A stretch of 64,000 bases of DNA, taken from assembly GCF_001404515.1 (NCBI RefSeq), contig NZ_CXWE01000004.1, positions 310,001 to 374,000 of the forward strand, in the 5' to 3' direction. The notes below the pieces were generated by a model. That model had not been told where the DNA came from. It worked only from the letters and a program-made list of their open reading frames with translations, and searched no databases. The position numbers and the translations under genes were made by a program. The DNA is from Roseibium album (lineage in GTDB: Bacteria > Pseudomonadota > Alphaproteobacteria > Rhizobiales > Stappiaceae). Of the stretch, positions 54,142-63,008 are shown one piece after another (within the stretch, counting starts at the first letter, position 1; each line of letters starts with the position of its first letter).

Positions 54142-54646
54142 TGCAATAGTCTCCCTTGAGCCAAGTTTTAGTCCTCGCCCGGGAAGCTTGGCAACTCAGC
54201 ATAAAGGGTTAGGTCTGAAAATCGGATGTTGGACTTGCGGCAAACCCTCACATCGCCGCGCATGCGATCGCGGTGAACCGTGATGATTCGTTGCCATCGA
54301 ACCAAAAGCGCAAATTGTGCGCATTGCCAATTTCAGCTCCAGACAAAAAAAACAATACGCAAAACAGGTCTGCAGCGGCAAAAATGTAGGCATATTGTCA
54401 ATTTATTGGCGCAATTCGCAAACTTTGCCAGTTTTCCCTATTGGTACGATCATCAATTGTATTGTAGCGTTATCAGGCCGACGCATGGGGAAATATACCC
54501 CCCCAACAAAAATGTGCGGCACCGGGCTTTGATCTTTATCCAAAACGGGCAGGACAAAGTCAGAACTTAACCCATCAGCGGCGTGAGTGGATAATTCCAT
54601 TGCGATCGCAAGCGCGCGGCAAATTTAGTCGCCAAGGATGTGCACA
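54142..54646. promoter_or_regulatory. Divergent promoter region, mutAB and LuxR-type gene
   Basis: No gene is supported in 500 bp. GCGCA-N5-TGCGC (54308-54322) and GCAAACTTTGC (54418-54428) are short dyads that could bind a regulator of propionate metabolism; the second is reminiscent of TTTGCAAA-type sites of short-chain acyl-CoA regulators. This is inference. Confidence 0.35.
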
Positions 54647-55348
54647 ATGCTTGATCAAACGGAATTGAAGAGCAAGCTGAGAGCTATCTCAGAGGCAAAT
54701 GCGGCCCACCATGTTCTCGATATACTGGAATCCAATCTACGCCGCATGGGGGCGACACATATTCTGATCACCGGCCTTCCGATGCCGAACCGGCCGATTG
54801 ACAACCTTGTCCAGCGGTTTCGTTGGCCCGATCAGCGCAATGACGGCATCGAAAGCACGTCATTATCGGCAAATGACAGCGCCCTGATGCTTGGCCTCGG
54901 ATCGAACCGGGCCCGGGTCTGGACGATCAGTGCCGGCGACATGGAACATTCCGACCTCCTCGCCTCGGCAGGTGAAGGCAGTCAGATCGTCGTGGTTCCG
55001 GTAACAGAACTTTATCCGTTCCAGGCGTTCGTTTTCGCAAGCGGTCCGTCACTGCAGGTGAACAAGTACGATCTGGCAAATCTGGAAGTTCTGTCGGCTG
55101 CCGCGTTCTCCCGGCTTCGTGAACTCGGTGTCATTTCAGGCCAGCGGCCCGGCGCGCTCTCGAACCGCGAACGCAGGGTTCTCGAATTGACCGCCTACGG
55201 CAAGACAGCAGGCGAAATCGCTGACGTGCTGGATATTTCGCAAAGAACCGTCCACGCCCATCTTCAAAATGCCAGCGTGAAACTGAACGCGTCGAACAAG
55301 ACCCATACGGTTGTCGAAGCGCTGCGATACGGACAGATCAGCGTCTGA
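54647..55348 (+). CDS. LuxR family transcriptional regulator, solo
   Basis: A 233-residue protein: an N-terminal autoinducer-domain-like region (ILITGLPMPNRPIDNLVQRF; LYPFQAFVFASG) and a C-terminal LuxR HTH (LSNRERRVLELTAYGKTAGE, ISQRTVHAHLQNASVKLNAS). No luxI lies nearby. The Tyr-x3-Asp-Pro ligand segment usual in AHL receptors is not evident after FRWPDQRN, so it may bind another ligand or none. Start at 54647, with AAGGA at good distance. Confidence 0.85.
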   Translation: MLDQTELKSKLRAISEANAAHHVLDILESNLRRMGATHILITGLPMPNRPIDNLVQRFRWPDQRNDGIESTSLSANDSALMLGLGSNRARVWTISAGDMEHSDLLASAGEGSQIVVVPVTELYPFQAFVFASGPSLQVNKYDLANLEVLSAAAFSRLRELGVISGQRPGALSNRERRVLELTAYGKTAGEIADVLDISQRTVHAHLQNASVKLNASNKTHTVVEALRYGQISV

Positions 55349-55412
55349 TTGCTTCGCTTGCTCGATGTGAACAACATAACGTTGGCAGGCGGCATACCGC
55401 GATGAATTACAA

Positions 55413-55437
55413 AAAGGCGCGTCATTGACGCGCCTTT
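55413..55437 (-). terminator. Rho-independent terminator after the DUF4332 gene
   Basis: AAAGGCGCGTC (55413-55423) and GACGCGCCTTT (55427-55437) form a perfect 11-bp stem, 3-nt loop. Five T follow on the minus strand. It may also serve the convergent LuxR gene. Confidence 0.8.
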
Positions 55438-55464
55438 CACTATTCGGGTCTTTGCCGTTTCTGA

Positions 55465-55872
55465 TCAGTAGGTCATCATCGCCGGCAGCTCTTTTGCCTG
55501 CTCGACCCATTTCGTCACCTGGCTTTCACTCGGAACCTGACGAACAAGTTTCTTTTCCTCGTTCACTTCGCTCATCTTGGTGGCCAGGTTGGCCGCATTG
55601 CGGTGTTTCAATTCCTTCACGGTATCGACACCAGCCGCTTCGAGCAGCTCGGAATATTCCTCACCAACACCGCTGATCCGCATCAGGTCGGCCATGTTGG
55701 CCCACTTCAGGATTCGCTTGCCGTCGATTCCGGTATCCTTTTCCAGCGCCTTGCGTCCGCTCGGGTCCTTTGCGCGTTCAAGATATGCTTCCGTCGTCTT
55801 GATGCCCAATTCACTCAGTTTCGCTGCGTAAGTCGGGCCGATGCCCTCGATTTCATCGATCGAATAAGACAT
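55465..55872 (-). CDS. DUF4332 helix-hairpin-helix protein
   Basis: A 135-residue protein with two helix-hairpin-helix-like units (IDEIEGIGPTYAAKLSELGI and LMRISGVGEEYSELLEAAGV) as in DUF4332. Such HhH pairs often bind DNA non-specifically; the function is unknown. The ATG at 55872 is in place of a GTG at 55878. Confidence 0.85.
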   Translation of the reverse strand: MSYSIDEIEGIGPTYAAKLSELGIKTTEAYLERAKDPSGRKALEKDTGIDGKRILKWANMADLMRISGVGEEYSELLEAAGVDTVKELKHRNAANLATKMSEVNEEKKLVRQVPSESQVTKWVEQAKELPAMMTY

Positions 55873-55917
55873 GCGCACTGAACTCCCTATAAGACCGGCG
55901 GTCGAACCCTGGGGCAG

Positions 55918-56310
55918 TTAGACGACTTGGCTCAACCCCGGAATTTGTGAAATAACTTCATCCACAACGTCGTCCCCTGCTTTTTCCTTAGCATAGGAAA
56001 CCAGTTCTTTCACAACACTTTGAATTCCGCCCATGTCGAGGCCTGCACCGTTCAACTCGCTGAGCGCTGCCATGGCGCCCATCTTGCCACCCATCATGTT
56101 GCCCAGACCACCCATCAGACCACCGCCCGATCCTGCGTCCTGGCGGCCCGCCACAAGTTCCGCAGCGCCCGGCAAGGCGTCAAATATGAGCTTCATCTTG
56201 TCTTCGGGGCCCTCTTTATTGAGGAAATTCAGAATGATGCCGACTGCGTTTGTCGCCAGGTCTTTGTCAATTCCGGCTGCCGACATTACACGGCTGACGA
56301 GCTCTTCCAT
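55918..56310 (-). CDS. DUF2267-like small protein
   Basis: A 130-residue protein: helical N-terminus ([40 protein letters not shown]), a Gly/Met-rich centre ([20 protein letters not shown]) and a helical end ([21 protein letters not shown]). It resembles DUF2267 or DUF2780 proteins; I am not certain which. Function unknown. Confidence 0.7.
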   Translation of the reverse strand: MEELVSRVMSAAGIDKDLATNAVGIILNFLNKEGPEDKMKLIFDALPGAAELVAGRQDAGSGGGLMGGLGNMMGGKMGAMAALSELNGAGLDMGGIQSVVKELVSYAKEKAGDDVVDEVISQIPGLSQVV

Positions 56311-56480
56311 ACTGTTCTCCAGCTTGCGATGAATTCTTGTGGTCCGGGTTCGGACACGCTGCCCGGCGTTTCTATATATGCAATTGCCGATCGACGTCGA
56401 CCGGACACTGCATCACGGGCGCGCTTTTTTTCAGGGCCTTTGCTAGATTTGTGGAAAGTGTGAAGGATTCGGGGGATACC

Positions 56481-58040
56481 GTGACGGCAAAGAACAGCAT
56501 TTACATTGGCGCCAGCGCCAAGGACGAAACACTGGCGCTGAAACTTGCCAATCGGCACGGCTTGATCGCGGGCGCCACCGGCACCGGTAAAACCGTTTCG
56601 CTTCAGATACTCGCCGAAGGATTCTCAAAAGCTGGCGTGCCGGTGTTCTGCGCCGACATCAAGGGAGATCTGTCAGGGCTCGCCGCAAAAGGGGTATCCA
56701 AGGACTTTCTTGAAAAACGAGCCAGAGACATCGGCATCTCGGAGTCCTACACTTATGAGGCGTTTCCCGCCGTGTTCTGGGATTTGCTCGGCGAACAGGG
56801 ACACCCGATCCGGACCACTGTCTCTGAAATCGGACCGTTGCTTCTGTCGCGCCTTCTGGAGCTGAACGATACCCAGGAAGGCGTTCTGAACGTCCTCTTC
56901 GAACTGGCTGACGACGAAGGGCTGTTGCTGCTTGATCTGAAGGACCTGCGCGCCATGCTGGCTCATGTGGCCGAACGTGCGTCCGAATTGTCTACCCTCT
57001 ATGGAAATGTCTCCAAGGCATCGATTGGAGCAATCCAGCGCCGGTTGCTCGTTCTGGAGCGGCAGGGAGGCGAGAATTTCTTCGGCGAACCGGCGCTTGA
57101 TATCCGGGACTTCATCCGGGTCGGGCCGGATGGCCGCGGTGTCGTCAACGTTCTCGCTGCAAACAAGCTGATGACATCGCCCAGGCTCTACGCTGTCTTT
57201 CTCTTGTGGCTTCTGTCGGAACTCTTCGAGGAACTGCCCGAAATCGGTGACCCGGAAAAACCCAAACTGGTCTTCTTCTTTGACGAAGCCCATCTGCTGT
57301 TCAGTGGTGCGCCAAAAGCTCTAGTCGAAAAAGTTGAGCAGGTCGTGCGCCTGATCCGTTCCAAGGGCGTCGGTGTTTACTTCGTGACCCAGAACCCGCT
57401 CGACATTCCCGAGACTGTTCTGGCGCAGCTCGGCAACCGGATCCAGCACGCACTGCGCGCATTTACGCCGCGCGATCAGAAAGCGGTGAGAGCGGCGGCG
57501 GAAACATTCAGGCCGAACCCCGATCTCAACACCGAACGCGTCATAACCGAACTGGGCGTCGGTGAAGCCCTGGTCTCGACACTTGAAGGAAAGGGAATTC
57601 CTTCGATCGTTCAACGGACATTGATCCGTCCCCCCTCTTCCCGGCTTGGGCCCATCACGCAGGCGGAGCGGCGCAGCCTTATCCAATCAAGCGCGGTGTT
57701 CGGCGTCTACGAGCGGGCCAAGGACAGAAAATCAGCCTATGAAATCCTGATGAGCCGCGCTGAGGAAGAGCAGCGCCAGGAGCAGCGCAGCCGCGACAAG
57801 GAAGAAAAGCACGCCCGCAAACATGGCGAGCCCCGACGCTCCCGGTCCGGCTTTGAATTGCCGGATTTCGGCCGCGACGACCGTCCGAAAAAAGACAGCA
57901 TCGACAGACGCTCGCGACGCAGAAGCCAGCGGGATACGGTTCTGGAAGCTGGACTGAAGTCTGCTGCCAGAAGCCTCGGAAGCTCCTTGGGCCGTGCGCT
58001 TGTTCGTGGTCTGATGGGATCCCTGAAACGCGGAAACTGA
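56481..58040 (+). CDS. HerA-like ATPase, DUF853 family
   Basis: A 519-residue P-loop ATPase of the HerA/FtsK superfamily. Walker A is GATGTGKT, Walker [13 protein letters not shown], with [20 protein letters not shown] and [21 protein letters not shown] as in DUF853. The C-terminal 80 residues are charged and low in complexity ([20 protein letters not shown]). Role unknown, perhaps in DNA translocation or repair, although no NurA partner is present. GTG at 56481 follows GGGGGAT; the longer frame has no family match. CDF gene starts 5 bp after. Confidence 0.88.
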   Translation: MTAKNSIYIGASAKDETLALKLANRHGLIAGATGTGKTVSLQILAEGFSKAGVPVFCADIKGDLSGLAAKGVSKDFLEKRARDIGISESYTYEAFPAVFWDLLGEQGHPIRTTVSEIGPLLLSRLLELNDTQEGVLNVLFELADDEGLLLLDLKDLRAMLAHVAERASELSTLYGNVSKASIGAIQRRLLVLERQGGENFFGEPALDIRDFIRVGPDGRGVVNVLAANKLMTSPRLYAVFLLWLLSELFEELPEIGDPEKPKLVFFFDEAHLLFSGAPKALVEKVEQVVRLIRSKGVGVYFVTQNPLDIPETVLAQLGNRIQHALRAFTPRDQKAVRAAAETFRPNPDLNTERVITELGVGEALVSTLEGKGIPSIVQRTLIRPPSSRLGPITQAERRSLIQSSAVFGVYERAKDRKSAYEILMSRAEEEQRQEQRSRDKEEKHARKHGEPRRSRSGFELPDFGRDDRPKKDSIDRRSRRRSQRDTVLEAGLKSAARSLGSSLGRALVRGLMGSLKRGN

Positions 58041-58045
58041 GACGC

Positions 58046-58999
58046 ATGGCCGACAACCGGGACACCGAACGCAACGCCCTGACCGTCGGCAAGTGGGCAA
58101 ATCTGTTCATGGCATTTGCCGGCGTCCTGACAGCCTGGCTCTCAAGATCCGACGCCATGATGGTGGATGGGCTTTATTCAGCGGTCAATTTCGTTTCCGC
58201 CATTGCTGCCGCGCGCATCGGAGCCCGGGTCGGATTGCCGCCAACCCGCAGCCGCCCATGGGGTCACGATTTCGACGAAGTACTCTACGTCACCTTCAGA
58301 AGCCTCATTCTTGTTGGTATTCTGGTGTTTGCAGCTGTTGTATCAGGCCTCAAGATCTGGACTTTCTTCACCGGCGGAGAGGTACCAGAACTGGTGTTCG
58401 GACCGATCGTTTTCTACTCGGTCGGAATTGTGATTATCTGCCTCGCGCTGGCATTCAATTACCACCGCGCCTACAAAGCGACAGGCAAGCGCAGCGCTCT
58501 TTTGAAAACCGAATCCAAAGCCGCGATGATAGACGGTGCGCTCAGTGTTGGCGCGGGCGCTGCACTTCTGTCACTGCCCTTTCTGGAAGACACGCCACTC
58601 GGTCCATATGTACCGATCGGAGACGCGGTCATCGTGCTTGTTTTGATACTGGCGATTATCTGGCAACCAATGGCAACATTCCGCAAGACACTCGCGGACC
58701 TGGCCGGGGTCAGCGCGCCGGGTGACACATACGCCAAGGTCTTGCGCGCGGCACGCGATCTCGCGCGCGAAAAGGGCTTCCGGCTTCAACGGGCAGCTGT
58801 GCTGCAGGCCGGGCGCATGCACTATGCCGCCGTTTATATCGACCCTGAAAAGCCTGTTCTCGCAATGGAGATTGACGAATTTCAATCCGAACTTTCCGAG
58901 CGGCTTGAAAACTTGATTGGACCGACCCGTGCCGAAGTCATCGTGACGGCCCGCGGTCAACTCCCCGCCTCTCAAACGCTTCTTCCAAAAAACGGTTGA
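58046..58999 (+). CDS. Cation diffusion facilitator (CDF) family transporter
   Basis: A 317-residue CDF protein. The metal-site aspartates are in SRSDAMMVDGLYSAVNFVS (helix 2) and KAAMIDGALSVG (helix 5); the usual RPWGHDFDEVLY lies between. A cytosolic C-terminal domain is present but short on His. It exports divalent metals (Zn, Fe, Mn). Directly downstream of the HerA-like gene, so co-transcribed. Confidence 0.9.
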   Translation: MADNRDTERNALTVGKWANLFMAFAGVLTAWLSRSDAMMVDGLYSAVNFVSAIAAARIGARVGLPPTRSRPWGHDFDEVLYVTFRSLILVGILVFAAVVSGLKIWTFFTGGEVPELVFGPIVFYSVGIVIICLALAFNYHRAYKATGKRSALLKTESKAAMIDGALSVGAGAALLSLPFLEDTPLGPYVPIGDAVIVLVLILAIIWQPMATFRKTLADLAGVSAPGDTYAKVLRAARDLAREKGFRLQRAAVLQAGRMHYAAVYIDPEKPVLAMEIDEFQSELSERLENLIGPTRAEVIVTARGQLPASQTLLPKNG

Positions 59000-59099
59000 A
59001 ACCGATTGCGCTTCGCGCACGCTTGTGGCCTGTTAGGGCATTCTGACAGGCCAATTATGTTCCGGCCTCACCTATCTGTTCCAAATTCAAGGATCCGTC

Positions 59100-60488
59100 A
59101 TGAGTTCCATCGACAAGGTCTTGGCGCGCATTGAGTCCAACTTCGAATCCAGCCTCGACCGCCTGTTCGATCTTCTCAAGATCAAGAGCATTTCCACCGA
59201 CCCCGAATTCGCCGCCCCGTGCCGTGAAGCAGCCGATTGGCTCGCCCTCGAGCTGAATTCGATCGGATTTGAAGCGTCCGTGAGGGATACCGCCGGTCAT
59301 CCAATGGTGGTGGGTCACCGCAAGTCGGGAAAACCCGGACCTCACGTATTGTTTTACGGCCATTACGATGTTCAGCCCGTCGATCCGCTGGAACTCTGGG
59401 AGCAGGACCCGTTCGAGCCGAAAATCAAGACCCGTGAAGATGGCAGCAAGGTCATCGTTGCCCGGGGCTCTTCGGACGACAAGGGGCAGTTGATGACATT
59501 TGTCGAAGCCGCGCGTGCCTACATCGAAGAGACCGGAGATCTGCCGATCGACGTCACGATCCTGTTCGAGGGTGAGGAAGAATCCGGTTCTCCTTCCCTG
59601 GAACCGTTTCTCAAATCACACAAGGAGGAACTCTCCTGCGATCTCGCACTTGTTTGCGATACCGGCATGTGGGACGCAGAGACGCCTGCCATTGCCGTGA
59701 TGCTGCGCGGTATGGTGGGAGATGAGATCATTGTAAAGGCGGCAAGCCGTGATCTTCATTCGGGCATGTATGGCGGTTCCGCTCAAAACCCGAATCACAT
59801 CGTCGCGGCAATTATCGCAGGTCTTCACGACGACAATGGAAAAGTCACGCTGCCGGGTTTTTATGACGGTGTGATTGAGCTGCCGGAAGATGTCAGCAAA
59901 ATGTGGGATGGACTCGGATTTTCCGTCGAGGAATTTCTCGGAGAAGTCGGCCTGAAGTACCCACGCGGTGAAAACGATCGCAAACCGCTGGAACACCTCT
60001 GGTCCCGCCCGACTGTCGAGGTCAACGGCATGTGGGGTGGCTACCAGGGTGCAGGATCAAAAACCGTCATTCCCGCACAAGCCCATGCCAAGTTCACATT
60101 CCGCCTCGTTGGCGATCAGGATCCGGACAAGATCCAGGCATCTTTCCGCGACTATGTCCGCTCCAAGGTGCCCGCGGATTGTTCGGTCGATTTCATTGCC
60201 AAGGAAGGCAGCCCTGCCCTCAGGCTCGACTTCAAGATGCCTGCTCTGGAGAAAGGCGAAATCGCCTTGAAGAAAGAGTGGGGCAAGGACGCTGCACTTA
60301 CCGGAATGGGCGGCTCCATTCCAATCGTTGGTGATTTCAAGCGCATGCTTGGCATGGACACGCTGATGATCGGATACGGGCTGGAAGACGACCAGATCCA
60401 TTCGCCGAACGAAAAATATAACCTGACCAGCTTCCACAAGGGCATTCGCTCCTGGGCGCGGGTTCTGGATGAATTGTCGAAGAACTAG
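59100..60488 (+). CDS. M20 family metallopeptidase (dipeptidase)
   Basis: A 462-residue M20 peptidase. Zinc-site residues appear in FYGHYDVQPVDPLELWE (His, Asp), RGSSDDKGQLM (bridging Asp), FEGEEESGSPSLEPF (Glu pair) and CDTGMW (Asp). The size and pattern fit M20 dipeptidases of the CNDP/DapE-like group. AAGGA lies before the ATG. Cytosolic; substrate not evident. Confidence 0.93.
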   Translation: MSSIDKVLARIESNFESSLDRLFDLLKIKSISTDPEFAAPCREAADWLALELNSIGFEASVRDTAGHPMVVGHRKSGKPGPHVLFYGHYDVQPVDPLELWEQDPFEPKIKTREDGSKVIVARGSSDDKGQLMTFVEAARAYIEETGDLPIDVTILFEGEEESGSPSLEPFLKSHKEELSCDLALVCDTGMWDAETPAIAVMLRGMVGDEIIVKAASRDLHSGMYGGSAQNPNHIVAAIIAGLHDDNGKVTLPGFYDGVIELPEDVSKMWDGLGFSVEEFLGEVGLKYPRGENDRKPLEHLWSRPTVEVNGMWGGYQGAGSKTVIPAQAHAKFTFRLVGDQDPDKIQASFRDYVRSKVPADCSVDFIAKEGSPALRLDFKMPALEKGEIALKKEWGKDAALTGMGGSIPIVGDFKRMLGMDTLMIGYGLEDDQIHSPNEKYNLTSFHKGIRSWARVLDELSKN

Positions 60489-60535
60489 AGACCGGTCACT
60501 TCCGTGCTCCAAATGGTTTTTTACAGGAAAAACAC

Positions 60536-61117
60536 ATGAAATCCATCTGCGTCTTTTGTGGTTCCAGTTTCGGCGCGCGCGATATTTATGCCGACGCGGC
60601 CAGGGACACCGGCCGCGTTATCGCCGAAAACGGCTATCGGCTCGTCTATGGTGGTGCCAAGGTCGGATTGATGGGTACTGTTGCCGACGCCGCGCTTGCG
60701 GCAGGTGGTGAAGTCGTCGGTGTACTGCCCAAGGCCTTGCAGAACAAGGAAATCGGTCACGAAGGCCTCGACGAACTCCACCTCGTCGGCTCAATGCATG
60801 AGCGCAAGGCCTTGATGGCCGATCTTTCCGACAGTTTCATCGCCTTGCCCGGCGGCGCGGGAACTCTTGAGGAGATTTTCGAAGTCTGGACCTGGGGACA
60901 GCTCGGCTATCATCAAAAACCTTGCGGCTTCCTGAATGTTGAAGGCTACTACGATCACCTGATCGCCTTTCTCGACCACCAGACTGGCGAGCAATTCACG
61001 AAACAGGTGATGCGCGACATGGTCCAGATCGCCGAGACGCCGGAAGCATTGATCGACCTGTTCAAGGGCTACGAACCTCCAAGCACACCAAAGTGGATCA
61101 AGAAGGACGAAACCTGA
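60536..61117 (+). CDS. LOG family protein (TIGR00730, nucleotide phosphoribohydrolase)
   Basis: A 193-residue Rossmann-fold protein with the LOG motifs CGSSFGARDIYADAARDTGR and LPGGAGTLEEIFEVWTWGQLG. Homologues release cytokinin bases or cleave AMP to adenine and ribose-5-phosphate. The gene has CAGGAAAA before its ATG and is 47 bp after the peptidase gene. Confidence 0.92.
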   Translation: MKSICVFCGSSFGARDIYADAARDTGRVIAENGYRLVYGGAKVGLMGTVADAALAAGGEVVGVLPKALQNKEIGHEGLDELHLVGSMHERKALMADLSDSFIALPGGAGTLEEIFEVWTWGQLGYHQKPCGFLNVEGYYDHLIAFLDHQTGEQFTKQVMRDMVQIAETPEALIDLFKGYEPPSTPKWIKKDET

Positions 61118-61141
61118 GCCATTGTTGACGAACCTCAAGGT

Positions 61142-61175
61142 CCGGTGCCGACTTTCCACAGCACCGGGCTTTGCA
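61142..61175 (+). terminator. Hairpin after the LOG family gene
   Basis: CCGGTGC (61142-61148) and GCACCGG (61161-61167) form a 7-bp stem with a 12-nt loop. Weak T tail (GCTTTG). Position fits a terminator. Confidence 0.5.
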
Positions 61176-61244
61176 ATTGCAAAAAAATCCTGAGTTGTTA
61201 AACCCTTGTAAGCACCGTGCGCAAAGCACGGCCTTCAATAATTT

Positions 61245-61853
61245 ATGTGTGTCTTGTCTATGTGTCTTCGTTTTTTGAATGCCATACCGGTTATGGCCGC
61301 CATTGCCGTATCAGCCTGTTCACCTTCAGCTGACTTCGATGGGACTACGGGTCGACTGGTCCAGACTTCAAACGTGACCCTCGTTCAGATTACCGAGGAC
61401 AATGTCGGTGGCATCACGCCCCAGACCCGTTACGGTTCGAAAGCGATCGAATCCGCACTGCCCGGCTTTACCACCGAAGGTATTCAGACGGCAGTTGAAA
61501 ACAAGACCGAATGGGCGCTTGCGGCCTTCAACACCGACGGCTTCCAGGTCCTGCAGGTGTTCAAGGGGCAAAACGGCAAGATCAGATCCGTTCACGGCGT
61601 GACCCATCACCTTCAGGGTCCCAACGGAGAACGCATCGGCATGACGTTTTCAGATATCGGTACAAACCGCTCCAAATGCCGGGCCGGCAAGAACCTTTGG
61701 CGCGGCATGGCAATCTGCGACTCGACCGGCCATCCGAATGTCGAACTCGTTTATGCCATTCCCGGCTACCAGGGCCCTTTCGACCGCCTGCCCCCATCCA
61801 AGGAGCTGCGCAGTGCTGAGCTTCAACGTATTCTGTGGACGCCGAAGAGCTAA
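61245..61853 (+). CDS. DUF1131 family lipoprotein
   Basis: A 202-residue lipoprotein with lipobox AIAVSAC (Cys about residue 25) and a mature domain resembling DUF1131 (YfeY-type RpoE-regulated lipoproteins): ITPQTRYGSKAIESALPGF and SKCRAGKNLWRGMAICDS. Function unknown; probably envelope-linked. The ATG at 61245 or 61260 both give a signal peptide. Confidence 0.82.
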   Translation: MCVLSMCLRFLNAIPVMAAIAVSACSPSADFDGTTGRLVQTSNVTLVQITEDNVGGITPQTRYGSKAIESALPGFTTEGIQTAVENKTEWALAAFNTDGFQVLQVFKGQNGKIRSVHGVTHHLQGPNGERIGMTFSDIGTNRSKCRAGKNLWRGMAICDSTGHPNVELVYAIPGYQGPFDRLPPSKELRSAELQRILWTPKS

Positions 61854-61935
61854 ATTCAGGACGGGAACAGGTTGCTGAATTCGAGAATCGAACCATTCGC
61901 CATCTGTCAAATTCAGCCAAGGAAACCTGAAGCAT

Positions 61936-62652
61936 TCAATTTGTTTGACACCTGTTTTTCAAGCCAAACAGGTAGTCGTGATCAGTAAATTTCTCTATGT
62001 ATTCATAATCATGAACTTGCAGGAAGCTTTTGATTTCCTCAAGATCGAAGGTTTCAATCAGAATATACTCAAAAGAATACCTGTCAAAATCTATGCCTTT
62101 GAGTACAGACAGTTCGCCACCTTCCACATCCAGTGAAAACAGGTTGATCAAACTGGGAGCACCCACCTCGTCCAGGATGCTTGTCAGCGTGCGGGCTGCC
62201 GCGCCGAAAACGATGGTTTCCTCTCCTTTTCTGAGGAACCGTGAACCCACGGCAATATGGTCCTGTTTGTTCAAATGACTTGTTTCGGGAATAGTCATGA
62301 GATTGCCGTAGCTCAGTTCCACAAATTTGCCCGAGAAATTTTCATCCACGACTGCCGCAAAACAGTAGTCATTTGTTTCCGACCTGTTTTTTCTGCACTC
62401 AAAATACTTGTGCGGTATCGCTTCAATCAACAATCCGCGCCATCCATACTTTTCTTCAAGCAACATGGTGTTGGACTGAGAAACGCCGTCATTGGCACCC
62501 AATTCAATAAAGTAGCCACCATCGTGGGAAATGTACTTGAGTACTTTCCTGTCCAGCTTGCTTGGTGAGTAGGACAATTCTTCCGGAGTTCCGAAAAGCG
62601 ACTTGAGATGCGCGCGGAAGCGTTCCTTGACATATCGCCCGAAACCAAACAT
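61936..62652 (-). CDS. FkbM family methyltransferase, A+T-rich
   Basis: A 238-residue SAM-dependent methyltransferase with FkbM motifs YFIELGANDGVSQSNTMLLEE, GLLIEAIPHKYFECRKNR and NLFSLDVEGGELSVLKGIDF. FkbM enzymes usually O-methylate sugars or secondary metabolites, but no glycan cluster is nearby. G+C is clearly lower than neighbours: in 61981-62100 only 38 of 120 bases are G or C by hand count. Recent transfer is likely. Confidence 0.9.
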   Translation of the reverse strand: MFGFGRYVKERFRAHLKSLFGTPEELSYSPSKLDRKVLKYISHDGGYFIELGANDGVSQSNTMLLEEKYGWRGLLIEAIPHKYFECRKNRSETNDYCFAAVVDENFSGKFVELSYGNLMTIPETSHLNKQDHIAVGSRFLRKGEETIVFGAAARTLTSILDEVGAPSLINLFSLDVEGGELSVLKGIDFDRYSFEYILIETFDLEEIKSFLQVHDYEYIEKFTDHDYLFGLKNRCQTN

Positions 62653-63008
62653 CGCTCACCCCTTGTTCTTACGTTCCATCGCAATCTAGCTCCGGATTAT
62701 TCGGTTCGCTGAAAGTGACCCCACAGTCGAACGGCACCCTTGCATGCCACCATCTACCGGCTTCCGGCCGCCTCGTAAACCTTGCTTCGGAACGTCCTCA
62801 ACAATTGAGACACCACACTGTTTCGCGCAAACGCGACATGGTCTCATGCGGCCTGGAACTCCTTTTCAAAACATCGAGGAAATTGTTCAAATCGGAAGTG
62901 ACCGGTCCGCGCGGAGTAAACCTGCCGATGTCGGCACTTTCAGCGCTCAGCCGCCCTTGACCCAAAAGGCACCGTGACCTTTGCCGAATCCTGGTTTAAG
63001 CCTTTGAC
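62653..63008. other. Intergenic stretch before meaB
   Basis: No supported gene and no clear structure between the FkbM gene and meaB. It holds the promoters of both divergent genes. Confidence 0.4.
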
